Positions 7,645 to 16,123 of a stretch of 30,612 nucleotides of DNA are shown piece after piece. The number at the start of each line of letters is the position of its first letter. Positions within the stretch are counted from its first letter, which is position 1. The stretch is from CAZOVK01 sp964583165. Its GTDB lineage: Bacteria > Bacillota > Clostridia > Lachnospirales > WRAX01. A model generated the notes under the pieces. The model made no database searches. It saw only the letters and a program-made list of their open reading frames with translations, and was not told the DNA's origin. The position numbers and the translations under genes are program-made. The stretch lies in contig CAZOVK010000024.1 in the NCBI GenBank assembly GCA_964583165.1, positions 1 through 30,612 on the forward strand. The letters run 5' to 3'.

Positions 7645-9198
7645 CTAACTGTTTTCTTGCAATCTATATTCTAATGTTCTACTGGTTTCTGTAACACTCA
7701 ACCCGCCCAACGCCGTACACCGCAACTCACGCGGCAACATGCGCCCAACGGCATCCATCGCGTCTATGGTTTCATCAAGCGGTATTACCGCGTCAAAGCC
7801 CGCAACTGCCATATTCGCGCAAGCCACGGCGTTCATACCCGCCATTATATTCTTGCCCAAACACGGAACTTCAACTCGCGCCGCCACGGGGTCACAGACC
7901 ATGCCGAAGATGTTCTGCAAAGACATTGAGGCCGCGTTTAAGGCGGTCATTACGTCTGCGCCCATCAAATCACAAAGCCCCGCCGCCGCCATACCCGAGC
8001 CACAACCACATTCGGCCTGACAGCCGCAAACTTCGGCCGCAAACGTGCTCTTATGCGCGATAAACACACCCACAAGCCCCGCCGCAAGCATCGCCCGCGC
8101 CGCGTCTGTTTTCGTAAGCCCGCGCTCTTTAACAGCCGCCATAACAGTGCCCGGCAATCCACCGCAAGAACCCGCCGTAGGAGCGGCGACAACCGTACCA
8201 AACGCGCTCTTAACCTCCATAATCGCCGCAACATTTGTCACTAAATCAGATGTGAGCCCACCGCCCAGAAGCCGCCCCGCATCAAACGCGGGTTTAATGT
8301 TCTTAGCCTGTTGATGTAAGAGCCTGTCAGCATATTCAGTGCCGCGAAGCCCTTTTTTTATGGCATTCTCTACTATATCGATGATGTGCTCCATCATCTC
8401 TAATACTTCGTCTTCGGTAATCCCACCGCGCTCACTCTCATAGCGCAAAGCCAAATTCGACAAGCGCGTTATACTATGTTCACGCGCATAAGTCAAACAC
8501 TCTTCAGCCGTCAGAAACGGTACGTGGTTTTTGCGTTGTGACCGAATAGGCAAAACGGCCTCGGTTTTAACAATATCTTTCGCCGTTACCGAAAAACCCT
8601 CGGGTACGTCTAAATCTGCCAAACTGTTAATAACGACCAGCTTTCTTTCGCCGTTTTCGATGATACAGTGGCTGACATAATTTTCGTCAGACAACGCCCA
8701 TTCAAAGCACGGCATTTCGTTCTCAAACTCAGCCAAAACAACAGAGAAGCCACCGCTGATACTGACAGCGAAGCCGTTAAACTCGATAAGCTCAAACATA
8801 CCGCCACCCGTAGAAATCGCTGTAGCCGTAAAGTTTTTTCCGCTCTCTGTTTCTACCCTCATTCGGTATGTATTGGGATGCTTTGCGCCATAATCTACTA
8901 TATTAAAGGTAATATCAAGCCCGTTCTCTCGCGCTATCTCTAACGAGCGCGGCAAACGCGCGTCATCAGCCGCAAAGCCCATCAACCCGCCAACAAGCCC
9001 GATGTCACTGCATTGCGTATGATAAGTCGTTGCCAGAGAGCCGTTTGGGTCAAAGTCGGCGCTAAACTTCACGGGCTTATCTTTGCCGCAAAGGTTTCTA
9101 AGCGTCAGCCCGATACGCTGTGACGCCGCCGTATGAGAACTGGACGGCCCCACCATTACAGGGCCGATAACATCATTGAAAATGCTAGGATAATCCAT
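7645..9198 (-). CDS. sdaA: L-serine ammonia-lyase, iron-sulfur dependent, single chain
   Basis: The enzyme converts L-serine to pyruvate and ammonia using an oxygen-sensitive [4Fe-4S] cluster. It is of the single-chain type, with the beta domain first (SIFNDVIGPVMVGPSSSHTA) and the alpha domain second (from about residue 270). The alpha part has APTAGSCGGLPG, the cysteine-rich CGCQAECGCGSG and CDPVAARVEVPC, which supply the cluster ligands. I chose the ATG at 9198 (517 aa), with AAAGG 4 bases upstream, because MDYPSIF is the usual family opening; an ATG at 9210 is possible. The predicted transcription start near 9227 argues against the TTG at 9219. It is divergent from pncB. Confidence 0.93.
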   Translation of the reverse strand: MDYPSIFNDVIGPVMVGPSSSHTAASQRIGLTLRNLCGKDKPVKFSADFDPNGSLATTYHTQCSDIGLVGGLMGFAADDARLPRSLEIARENGLDITFNIVDYGAKHPNTYRMRVETESGKNFTATAISTGGGMFELIEFNGFAVSISGGFSVVLAEFENEMPCFEWALSDENYVSHCIIENGERKLVVINSLADLDVPEGFSVTAKDIVKTEAVLPIRSQRKNHVPFLTAEECLTYAREHSITRLSNLALRYESERGGITEDEVLEMMEHIIDIVENAIKKGLRGTEYADRLLHQQAKNIKPAFDAGRLLGGGLTSDLVTNVAAIMEVKSAFGTVVAAPTAGSCGGLPGTVMAAVKERGLTKTDAARAMLAAGLVGVFIAHKSTFAAEVCGCQAECGCGSGMAAAGLCDLMGADVMTALNAASMSLQNIFGMVCDPVAARVEVPCLGKNIMAGMNAVACANMAVAGFDAVIPLDETIDAMDAVGRMLPRELRCTALGGLSVTETSRTLEYRLQENS

Positions 9199-9233
9199 AA
9201 TACCTTTCATCCCAATCAAATATTTATGAACCC

Positions 9234-9262
9234 ATCATAGCATAAATCAAGCGCATTGACAA
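9234..9262 (-). promoter_or_regulatory. sdaA promoter (sigma-A)
   Basis: On the minus strand TTGTCA (9257-9262) and TATGAT (9234-9239) are 17 bases apart. The start of transcription would be near 9227, leaving a leader of about 29 bases to the ATG at 9198. The -35 box shares five bases with the -35 box of the opposite pncB promoter. Confidence 0.72.
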
Positions 9263-9284
9263 GTGAGCAAAACATATGTAGAAT
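9256..9284 (+). promoter_or_regulatory. pncB promoter (sigma-A)
   Basis: TTGACA (9256-9261) and TAGAAT (9279-9284) are 17 bases apart. Transcription should begin near 9291, which excludes the in-frame GTG at 9263 as a start codon and supports the ATG at 9314. Confidence 0.78.
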
Positions 9285-9313
9285 TATTTACTAAATATAT
9301 TGGGGAGCGTAGA

Positions 9314-10759
9314 ATGAACCGAAATCTAACCTTATTGACAGACTTCTACGAGCTGACTATGATGCAGGGATATTTCGAGCGTCAGATGTCAGAGCGCGTT
9401 GTGTTTGACTTGTATTATCGCAAGAACCCAGACGGCGGCGGATATTCGATTTTTGCGGGGCTTGAACAGGCTATCGAATATGTGAAGAACCTCCGATTTG
9501 ATGAAGACGCGCTTGATTACCTAGCGAGCACAAAACAGTTTTCAGCGGCATTTCTCGACTACTTGCGCGACTTGCGCTTTACGGGTGATATTTGGTCAGT
9601 GCCGGAAGGTACCGTCGTTTTCCCGAACGAACCCCTAGTGCGCGTGACTGCGCCACTCATAGAGGCTCAACTCGTTGAAACAGCGTTTTTGAATATACTG
9701 AACCACCAAACCCTCATAGCCACGAAGGCTTCGCGCGTGATGTTCGCGGCTGACGGCGATATGGTGTTGGAGTTCGGTTTGCGCCGCGCTCAAGGGCCCG
9801 ACGCGGGTGTGTTTGGCAGTCGCGCCGCATATATCGGCGGTTGTCAAGCCACCAGTAATGTCCTTGCGGGTCAGCTCTTCGGCATACCCGTGCGCGGCAC
9901 ACATGCGCATAGTTGGGTTATGAGCTTTCCGAACGAGTATGAAGCGTTTAAGGCATACGCCACAAGCTTCCCTGACGCTTGTACGTTATTGGTTGACACT
10001 TATGACACCTTACGCTCGGGCGTGCCGAATGCGATACGCGTCTTTACCGAATTTCGCGACAAGAACCCGAACGCCCGCGGCTTCGGTATTCGACTCGATT
10101 CGGGCGATTTGAGTTACCTATCCAAAAAGGCGCGTCAGATGTTAGATGAAGCGGGCTTCCCTGACGCAACCATCACTGCATCCAACGACCTTGACGAATA
10201 CCTCATCCAGTCACTGAAAATCCAAGGCTCGAAAATCGGCGTTTGGGGCGTTGGAACAAACCTAATCACGAGCAAACACACGCCCGCTTTCGGTGGTGTA
10301 TATAAACTATGCGCACAGGAACAAAACGGCGTGTTCGTACCAAAAATAAAGATTTCAGATAACCCCGAGAAAATCAACAACCCCGGCATAAAGAAGATTT
10401 TCCGCCTGTACGACAAATCTACGGGCAAAATCAAGGCCGACTTAATCGCGCTCGACAATGAAACAATAGACGAAACGCTAGATTTAGAAATCTTTGACCC
10501 ACTCGCCACATGGAAGCGCATGGTCTTAGAATCGGGCGAATACACGGCGCGTGAATTGCTCATCCCCGTTGTATTAAACGGCGAAATAGTCCATGAAACG
10601 CCACATATTCGGGATATACGCGCATACTGTCAAAACGAGCTTAACACGCTTTGGGGCGAACATCGCCGCTTCGAGAATCCACATTCCATGCCCGTTGACC
10701 TCTCACAAGCGCTGTATGACATGAAAAAAGCCCTGCTTGAAGTAAGGCGCAGTAAGTAA
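9314..10759 (+). CDS. pncB: Nicotinate phosphoribosyltransferase
   Basis: The enzyme joins nicotinate to PRPP to give nicotinate mononucleotide in NAD salvage. The 481-residue protein starts MNRNLTLLTDFYELTMMQGY, the usual opening of the Firmicute-type enzyme. Further signatures are GTHAHSWVM (with the histidine expected to be phosphorylated), GFGIRLDSGDL, ASNDLDEYLI and GVGTNL. The ATG at 9314 has GGGGAG 6 bases upstream. The frame extends upstream to a GTG at 9263, but that codon lies between the -35 and -10 boxes. It is one of only two plus-strand genes and ends in a bidirectional terminator. Confidence 0.95.
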   Translation: MNRNLTLLTDFYELTMMQGYFERQMSERVVFDLYYRKNPDGGGYSIFAGLEQAIEYVKNLRFDEDALDYLASTKQFSAAFLDYLRDLRFTGDIWSVPEGTVVFPNEPLVRVTAPLIEAQLVETAFLNILNHQTLIATKASRVMFAADGDMVLEFGLRRAQGPDAGVFGSRAAYIGGCQATSNVLAGQLFGIPVRGTHAHSWVMSFPNEYEAFKAYATSFPDACTLLVDTYDTLRSGVPNAIRVFTEFRDKNPNARGFGIRLDSGDLSYLSKKARQMLDEAGFPDATITASNDLDEYLIQSLKIQGSKIGVWGVGTNLITSKHTPAFGGVYKLCAQEQNGVFVPKIKISDNPEKINNPGIKKIFRLYDKSTGKIKADLIALDNETIDETLDLEIFDPLATWKRMVLESGEYTARELLIPVVLNGEIVHETPHIRDIRAYCQNELNTLWGEHRRFENPHSMPVDLSQALYDMKKALLEVRRSK

Positions 10760-10762
10760 CAC

Positions 10763-10788
10763 AAAAGGGCGCGAAAACGCGTCCTTTT
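10763..10788. terminator. Bidirectional terminator between pncB and the fliK-like gene
   Basis: The stem pairs AAAAGG-CGCG with CGCG-CCTTTT around AAAA, with one unpaired base in each arm. It has a T-rich end on both strands and serves both convergent genes. The minus-strand stop codon overlaps it. Confidence 0.8.
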
Positions 10789-12289
10789 ATGTTCTCACAT
10801 CTACGCTGTGTGTCTGATGTACTGCCGTCTGTGCCCCGAACGGCTCCGGCTCTTTTGAGAGTATCGAGAAATTCTCGTCAAGCTGAATGCACGCGGCTTG
10901 TGCGAGCGAAAAACCATGCGACCCTAGTAATTCAGCCAATCGCGGTATATTCTGCTCTACCAAATCTATTACGAACTCGTCCTCTAAACGGAATTGACAG
11001 TTTATCACCTGTCCGCTTCTCTGGATGTAGGCTTCCAAATGCCCCAAATTCGCTAAATCCAAAGCAAGTAGGGCGGTTTGAGCCGATTTCGGCGTTCGGC
11101 TCTGCTTGCCGCGAAAAACATACAGTTCGGCATTAACGGGCGTTTGGGCAATGTTTAGCGGTATCTGAATGTAAAGGCTCTGCTTCAAGTCATTCAGAAA
11201 CTTCAAATTATTCGTGGCATCATCAGCCGCCTGAAGGGCTTCTTTGCTTTGGGCACTCGGTGGGGCGGCTTCGAGAATGGCTTTGAGTTTGGTTACGGTT
11301 TTTTGTATATCGTTCAGACGTTCGTCAAGGGCTTCGGGCGTTTTGAGCGCGGTCGGCTCAGGGAACAATCGCGCAATAACGCGTTCGGCAATGCCTGTGA
11401 CCCGCTTTTCTGTCAGCGGCATAAGATGTTGGCTCTCGGCTCTGGGAGCGATTTTCGGTTGTTCACTTAGTGATTCGGGGCGCGCAGTCGATTCGGTCGG
11501 TGTGGGTATGGTTTGTGTTTGCGCGACCTTTTCTGTTTGTGTCGGCGGCGCGGTTTGTTGTGGCAGATTAGTTTCCGAAGCAGTTACTGAAACAGGGTTC
11601 TGTTGCTGTGGCACATCTGTAGCTTGGGTTTTAGCCTGTAAAGCCGTATCCGCTTCAAACGCCTGCTGTTGTAGGTTTACGTTTTCGCTTGGGTTAGAAA
11701 CTGCTTGCGTTGTTTGAGCCGTTGGCATTTCTTCAACCGATATTTGTATCTCGGCGGAGTTCATACCATTCGTAGGTATTGTACCGTCTTGTTTAACCAC
11801 AATCGGCGTATCCAATACCTCAAGCAAGGCAGCGCGGACAGCTGGTTCAGAAATGCCTTCAAGCGCGTTCGCAAGGGTGTTGAGTTGAGCCGTAAGGCTT
11901 GTTGTTCGCGCCGCATAACCTTCGACGGCCGCGGCATTAGCCGAAGTTACGGGCTGATTTACAAACAAAAACCCCGCCCGCCCCATATCACCGCCCGAAA
12001 GTCGCGCCGACTGGTTCAGCCGCGCGAGATTTTCGGGCGTTACAGGCTGATTCAACCCTATCAAGGTCTGCGCCAACATTCTGTTTTCTGGCGTGGGCTT
12101 CATACCAAAGAGCGCGAGAACCTCGCCGAGTTTATCAAACGAGAAAACCGCCCTAAGCATCTCTACTTCGGCGGGTATCGGTATGTTTTGTGGCATTGGG
12201 GCCGCCACTTGTGTCGTCACGTTAGACGCAACCCCGCTATCCGTTTTCAGCGGGATATTCGTCAATCCCACATTTGGGTTTATTTCCAT
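10787..12289 (-). CDS. FliK-like protein (flagellar hook-length control C-terminal domain)
   Basis: The 500-residue protein has no signal peptide. The middle (about 195-300) is rich in Gln, Thr, Pro and Ala and looks disordered. The last 130 residues resemble the FliK C-terminal (Flg_hook) domain: LYIQIPLN, a LANLGHLEAYIQRSGQVINCQF strand region, then RLAELLGSHGFSL. FliK is a secreted molecular ruler that switches flagellar export from hook to filament. Similarity is by pattern only, and the gene lies outside any flagellar operon seen here. It overlaps the lipoprotein gene by 10 bases, with GAGGGG 6 bases before its ATG, so it is probably coupled to it. It may be a FliK-domain paralogue of other function. 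Confidence 0.55.
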   Translation of the reverse strand: MEINPNVGLTNIPLKTDSGVASNVTTQVAAPMPQNIPIPAEVEMLRAVFSFDKLGEVLALFGMKPTPENRMLAQTLIGLNQPVTPENLARLNQSARLSGGDMGRAGFLFVNQPVTSANAAAVEGYAARTTSLTAQLNTLANALEGISEPAVRAALLEVLDTPIVVKQDGTIPTNGMNSAEIQISVEEMPTAQTTQAVSNPSENVNLQQQAFEADTALQAKTQATDVPQQQNPVSVTASETNLPQQTAPPTQTEKVAQTQTIPTPTESTARPESLSEQPKIAPRAESQHLMPLTEKRVTGIAERVIARLFPEPTALKTPEALDERLNDIQKTVTKLKAILEAAPPSAQSKEALQAADDATNNLKFLNDLKQSLYIQIPLNIAQTPVNAELYVFRGKQSRTPKSAQTALLALDLANLGHLEAYIQRSGQVINCQFRLEDEFVIDLVEQNIPRLAELLGSHGFSLAQAACIQLDENFSILSKEPEPFGAQTAVHQTHSVDVRT

Positions 12290-13521
12290 AACTTCCCCTC
12301 GAATATATATAACCGCCGCGCGTTCAAATCTTCGTACATATCTAACTCAAGCGGTGGGAGAACCGCCGCCGCGTCAGCGTAGGCGGCATTTCTGATGAAC
12401 TCGCGCGGGGCGGTGTCGGTTTCGACTAAACCCCTCATTGCGTCACACGGCAATAGGAACGTATCACCGCGCTTATAGGCGGTTTGGTTGAGTTTGATAA
12501 GCTGGTAAATCTCCTGCGCGCTTGTGTCGGGCATAGAGCGCATGAAAGTGCGTAGCTGAGTTGCTGTTTTGTAGGCTTCGGTCAAAGCCGCGTCTTCCGT
12601 AAGCAAGTAATTCTGACTGCCGCCTGCAAGTGTTTCGTTAACGTCACGATAAACCACGGCTTTCACGCGCGGGTAATTCTCCAAAACGCCGTATAGGCGT
12701 GTGAGCCTGTCGGCGGCTTCATTCACGCGATACTGGTTGTCGGCGGTGGAGTAAGAACTCACAGCCAGAGTCAGTAAAATCGGCTTTTCGCGGCTGAACA
12801 CGGCGTAAGCGGTGTCTAGCGGTTCAAGTAGCTTATATATATCTGTATCGTCAGAATGTGCCGCGATATTAACGCCAATCCAGTCGGTGGAATCTGTGCC
12901 CGGGTATAACTCGAGTTTTTCGGGATATTCCCAGATGAAAGCGGCTCTGTCGGCGCGTTCGCGGAATGCCGCGCGTGCTTCGGTGTAAAAACGAATATAC
13001 GAGGACGGTTTAATTGCCTTTTTGCCCGTGACGGGGTAGAAATTCACAAGAGTTGGGATATTAAGCCAGTCATCAAGGAGAGCGTCAACATGCGTCATGC
13101 TAAAAGCTTCAATATCAGTGGGCAATTCAATGACTATATACGGTAATTTCCCCGCCGCTACACATGCGAGAACGGCGTTGATAGGGTAGGGCTGACCCAT
13201 TGTCATATGAATTGCGTATAGCGCGTGATTGCCGAGTGCGTTTTCAAATGACGCTATCGAACCGTCAATCGTATAATCCTCCGTGATATATGCGCCCAAA
13301 AGAACGCCGTTTTGCGGCTCTAATTGCGCGCGCTTGATTTTTTGTTGAACAAATACGGTATATGGCTCGATTTGGTTGAGCGATTCACCCTCCGATTGAG
13401 CGGCTGATACAGACAACGCAAGTGGTACGTCGGGTATATTTTCGTTCGGCAGATTCACCGAACCGCAACCCGCCAAGCCCATAACAAGTATAAAAATAAA
13501 ACCGTAGCTCAAAAAACGCAT
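12280..13521 (-). CDS. Lipoprotein with GH26-like (mannanase-fold) domain
   Basis: A lipoprotein signal ends at C19 (LAGC), so the 413-residue product should be anchored to the outer face of the membrane. From about residue 90 the layout resembles the glycoside hydrolase family 26 barrel: GVLLGAYI, PYIVIELP, LVNFYPVTGKKAIKPSSYI, a Trp-containing AAFIWEYP, YPGTDSTDWIGVN, then PILLTLAVSS and VKAVVYRDVN. The two catalytic glutamates expected in the NE motif and after the PI strand are not evident (NFYPV and LTLAVSS instead), so it may bind rather than cut glycans. GGGG lies 5 bases before the ATG and overlaps the recU stop region. The fold assignment is tentative. Confidence 0.5.
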   Translation of the reverse strand: MRFLSYGFIFILVMGLAGCGSVNLPNENIPDVPLALSVSAAQSEGESLNQIEPYTVFVQQKIKRAQLEPQNGVLLGAYITEDYTIDGSIASFENALGNHALYAIHMTMGQPYPINAVLACVAAGKLPYIVIELPTDIEAFSMTHVDALLDDWLNIPTLVNFYPVTGKKAIKPSSYIRFYTEARAAFRERADRAAFIWEYPEKLELYPGTDSTDWIGVNIAAHSDDTDIYKLLEPLDTAYAVFSREKPILLTLAVSSYSTADNQYRVNEAADRLTRLYGVLENYPRVKAVVYRDVNETLAGGSQNYLLTEDAALTEAYKTATQLRTFMRSMPDTSAQEIYQLIKLNQTAYKRGDTFLLPCDAMRGLVETDTAPREFIRNAAYADAAAVLPPLELDMYEDLNARRLYIFEGKLWK

Positions 13522-13530
13522 TCTATCCCC

Positions 13531-14064
13531 TCATTTTCTGCTATCGAGATAGGCTTGTAGACCCTCCAGATAGTGTATGTAGAATGCGCCGTGCTGACGG
13601 AGTTTGTAAGACGCGTCAATCGCTTCGTATGGTATGGACTTGCGCCCGCCCGTCTTCGCGCCGCGCCAATATTCGTCAAGTAGGTCAAACGGTAGGTAGA
13701 AATACTCATGCGCGAATTTGAAGTAGACGAGCAGAAACGCAATGCCCTGTTGAGCCTGAAAATCGCGCATAAAATCGATTTGGTGTTCGTGGAGGTTGTC
13801 AAACGGGAGGTTTTTTCGCGCCGTTTCTTTCGCGTCAAAGCAGACGGGGTAACCCTGAACAACGCCCATGTAATCAACCGTGCTCTTCTCGCCCCAATAC
13901 GCCATTGTGATTATACGTTCGGCGCGGTTTTGTTCAACAGGGATTATCGAAGTCGGCAGTTTTTGAATGAGCGCAAGACCTTTTTGGCGATAACCCTCGT
14001 TTGTTAGGTTAATGAGTTCTTCCAGCGTACTGCCGCGAAGCCCTCGGCTGTTCCAATGTGCCAT
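13531..14064 (-). CDS. recU: Holliday junction resolvase RecU
   Basis: RecU cuts four-way DNA junctions in recombination and repair in Firmicutes. The protein has 177 residues and starts MAHWNSRGLRGSTLEELIN, the family hallmark. Motifs STVDYMGVVQG and FDAKE supply the acidic and lysine active-site residues; HEHQIDFM, GIAFLLVYF and KSIPYEAI follow. The ATG at 14064 has GAGGG 5 bases upstream and sits 13 bases after the queG-like stop. A longer frame from a TTG at 14097 would overlap that gene and lacks a ribosome-binding site. Confidence 0.93.
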   Translation of the reverse strand: MAHWNSRGLRGSTLEELINLTNEGYRQKGLALIQKLPTSIIPVEQNRAERIITMAYWGEKSTVDYMGVVQGYPVCFDAKETARKNLPFDNLHEHQIDFMRDFQAQQGIAFLLVYFKFAHEYFYLPFDLLDEYWRGAKTGGRKSIPYEAIDASYKLRQHGAFYIHYLEGLQAYLDSRK

Positions 14065-14077
14065 AGTCGCCCTCGCG

Positions 14078-14938
14078 TTATTGTATATTATTTCCAATTA
14101 TCTGCGCTTTATTCTGTAAGATGGCTTCGGCGTTGCGCTTAAATGTCTTGAGCCGCCGCCAGAATATGGCTGTGTCACCGTATTTGGTCTTAAATTCGGC
14201 GTTTGTCATGTTCAAAAAGGTTGACAGCGGCACGTATGGGTCAAATTCACCGTTCGGCACTAAATATGCGTTCTTAGGGCATACGGTTTGGCAGATGTCA
14301 CAGCCATAAAGCCATTCGCCGATTGCGGCGCTTTCTGATTCTGTGAGGTCGCCGCTCTTTTGGGTGAGATAAGAAACACATTTTTGCGAATTGTAACCCG
14401 AATCCAATGCGCCTGTTGGGCAGGCTTTTACGCAAAGACCGCAATTGTCACATGGGTTGACTTCGAGCGGTGGGGTCGGTTCAATCTCGGCGCGTGTGAG
14501 TAGGTAACCTATGTTGAAGAACGTGCCCAGAACGGGGGATATACTTAGGTTGTTTCGTGCGTAAAGACCGATACCGCAAGAAGCGGCTAAGGCGCGTTCG
14601 TCAATCGCGCCCGTGTCAACCAAGGCGTAGAACTCGCCCCCTAAGTTTTCGCCGATTTCATTCAAGATACGCCGAACGCGTCTATGGTAGTCTTCACCCA
14701 CAGCGTGCATCGAGATTCTGCCGTATGGTTCGTTAGGCGTTGTTTTTGTGATTGCCTTATAGTAAGGAACACCGATTACGACAACACTTTTCGCGCCTTC
14801 AAGCGGTAATGTGAAGTCGGGGCTGTTATTGGAGCCTGTTTCGTCGGTGAAGTAACCGCGCGGTCTGATTGCCGCGATGTCGGCGATACCGAAAACTGCG
14901 TTATGCGCGTTGACAATGCGCTCGATAACAGCTTTCAT
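14078..14938 (-). CDS. queG: QueG-like epoxyqueuosine reductase (double 4Fe-4S protein)
   Basis: QueG reduces epoxyqueuosine in tRNA to queuosine using cobalamin and two [4Fe-4S] clusters. The 286-residue protein has both ferredoxin-type ligand sets: C163, C166, C169, C173 (CDNCGLCVKACP) and C187, C213, C216, C220 (CVSYLT, GCDICQTVCP). The VDTGAIDERALA segment near 108 matches the active-site region. It is shorter than E. coli QueG and lacks the C-terminal HEAT-like repeat. The usual GWIGKN segment reads GLYARN, so a related clostridial reductase is possible. The start codon shares a base with the stop of the upstream gene (TAATG). No other queuosine gene is visible. Confidence 0.78.
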   Translation of the reverse strand: MKAVIERIVNAHNAVFGIADIAAIRPRGYFTDETGSNNSPDFTLPLEGAKSVVVIGVPYYKAITKTTPNEPYGRISMHAVGEDYHRRVRRILNEIGENLGGEFYALVDTGAIDERALAASCGIGLYARNNLSISPVLGTFFNIGYLLTRAEIEPTPPLEVNPCDNCGLCVKACPTGALDSGYNSQKCVSYLTQKSGDLTESESAAIGEWLYGCDICQTVCPKNAYLVPNGEFDPYVPLSTFLNMTNAEFKTKYGDTAIFWRRLKTFKRNAEAILQNKAQIIGNNIQ

Positions 14939-15660
14939 TACTTTACGAATGTCGCGTTTGCGTGTTCATATGCGGGCAGTGTTCCGATGTCGTAACATTC
15001 GCCGTCCATATACCACGCATATACACTACGGTTTTTATGAAGCCACTCAACAAAGTAACCCGGCGCGTCGGGTTTGTTACCCTCGTCGAGATACTTCTGA
15101 ATAAGCGGCAATGTGTCGCGGCGGTAGAGATAACCCGCGAAAATCGCGATGTTCGAGGGTGGGTCTTGCGGTTTTTCGATAAGGCTCGTTATCTTGCCCG
15201 TGTCGTCGGTTGTTGCCACGGCGAAGGACTTGAGCTGTTCGCGGTCATAGATTATCTTTGCGACAACAGAATCGGCCTGTTTCTGTCGGAAAAACTCGTA
15301 GAATCTGAAAAGCGAGTAGGTAAACAGGTTATCGCCCGCGATAATCAACAAATCATCGTCAATGTTAAAATGGTCTATCGTGAATTTGATGTCACCGATG
15401 GCGCCGAGGCGGGTTTGTTCGTCTGTTGTGCCGTCGTCTAATACTTTCACGCGCTTGTTTTTCGCCCATTCGTCAAAATGGGTGAAAAATCTATGGTTTG
15501 TGACGACATAGGTTTCGTCGATGGCGGGTATAGATTCAATCTCCTCTAATATATAATCAATCAGCGGCTTGCCCTTTATGGGCAAAAGCGGCTTAGGTCT
15601 GTCCTTCGTGAGCGGATACAGGCGAGTTGCGTAACCCGCGCCGAGTATCAGTGCTTTCAT
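14938..15660 (-). CDS. Sugar nucleotidyltransferase (NTP_transferase family)
   Basis: The 240-residue protein opens with MKALILGAGYATRLYPLT and DRPKPLLPIKGKPLI, the nucleotide-binding loop and lysine motif of glucose-1-phosphate thymidylyl/uridylyltransferase-type enzymes. IIAGDNLF carries the metal-binding Asp, and SLIEKPQDPPS and WYMDGECYDIGTLPAYEHA are typical late motifs. The usual GGxGTR is changed to GAGYATR, a known variation. It should make an NDP-sugar from a sugar phosphate; the sugar cannot be told. AAAGGAG lies 7 bases before the ATG. It is coupled to the queG-like gene by a one-base overlap. Confidence 0.85.
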   Translation of the reverse strand: MKALILGAGYATRLYPLTKDRPKPLLPIKGKPLIDYILEEIESIPAIDETYVVTNHRFFTHFDEWAKNKRVKVLDDGTTDEQTRLGAIGDIKFTIDHFNIDDDLLIIAGDNLFTYSLFRFYEFFRQKQADSVVAKIIYDREQLKSFAVATTDDTGKITSLIEKPQDPPSNIAIFAGYLYRRDTLPLIQKYLDEGNKPDAPGYFVEWLHKNRSVYAWYMDGECYDIGTLPAYEHANATFVK

Positions 15661-15681
15661 TGAGTCACTCCTTTGTTTCTT

Positions 15682-16113
15682 TTAGTATTCGATTACGTAG
15701 ATTCTATCACAATCCGCACCGCTTTTCATCATGCCAGCCTTTTCATAAACGGCACAGGCGCGAGGGTTGTCTTTCTCTGTAGGTACAAAAGATTCAGAAA
15801 AGCCGTTATTACGTGCCCAATCGACGGCGTGTTGAACAAGGCGGGTACCTATACCGCGGTTTTGGTGGGCTGAATGAACGCCTACGGAGTAGATGAAGAA
15901 CTGCGGTGGTTTTGAGTCTAGACGCGTGAGGGCATAACCGTAGAGAAGCCCGATAATCACGCCGTCTTGTATGGCTGTAAAGGCGACATTCTGCTTTTCT
16001 GATAAAAACGCGGTTATACGCTCTGGGTCATACACCATGCCGTCATCATCGACAATCGGGCGCATGTTAGGTACGTCATCAGCCGTCAGCATTCGGATTA
16101 CCAAGTTTTCCAT
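15682..16113 (-). CDS. GNAT family N-acetyltransferase
   Basis: The protein has 143 residues and one GNAT domain. The acetyl-CoA loop is HQNRGIGTRLVQHAVDWA (about 82-99), followed by FVPTEKDNPRACAVYEKAG. The latter resembles the segment seen in aminoglycoside 3-N-acetyltransferase I-like proteins, but that alone does not show resistance activity. It begins 10 bases after the pseudouridine synthase stop, with a GGGG element 7-8 bases before the ATG. Substrate unknown. Confidence 0.85.
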   Translation of the reverse strand: MENLVIRMLTADDVPNMRPIVDDDGMVYDPERITAFLSEKQNVAFTAIQDGVIIGLLYGYALTRLDSKPPQFFIYSVGVHSAHQNRGIGTRLVQHAVDWARNNGFSESFVPTEKDNPRACAVYEKAGMMKSGADCDRIYVIEY

Positions 16114-16123
16114 GCCGCCACCC

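Noticed and set aside
9263..9313. Upstream extension of pncB to GTG at 9263.
   Set aside because: The codon lies between the -35 and -10 boxes, and the ATG at 9314 has a good ribosome-binding site and the family opening.
14065..14097. Upstream extension of recU to TTG at 14097.
   Set aside because: It overlaps the queG-like gene and has no ribosome-binding site, whereas ATG 14064 has GAGGG at 5 bases.
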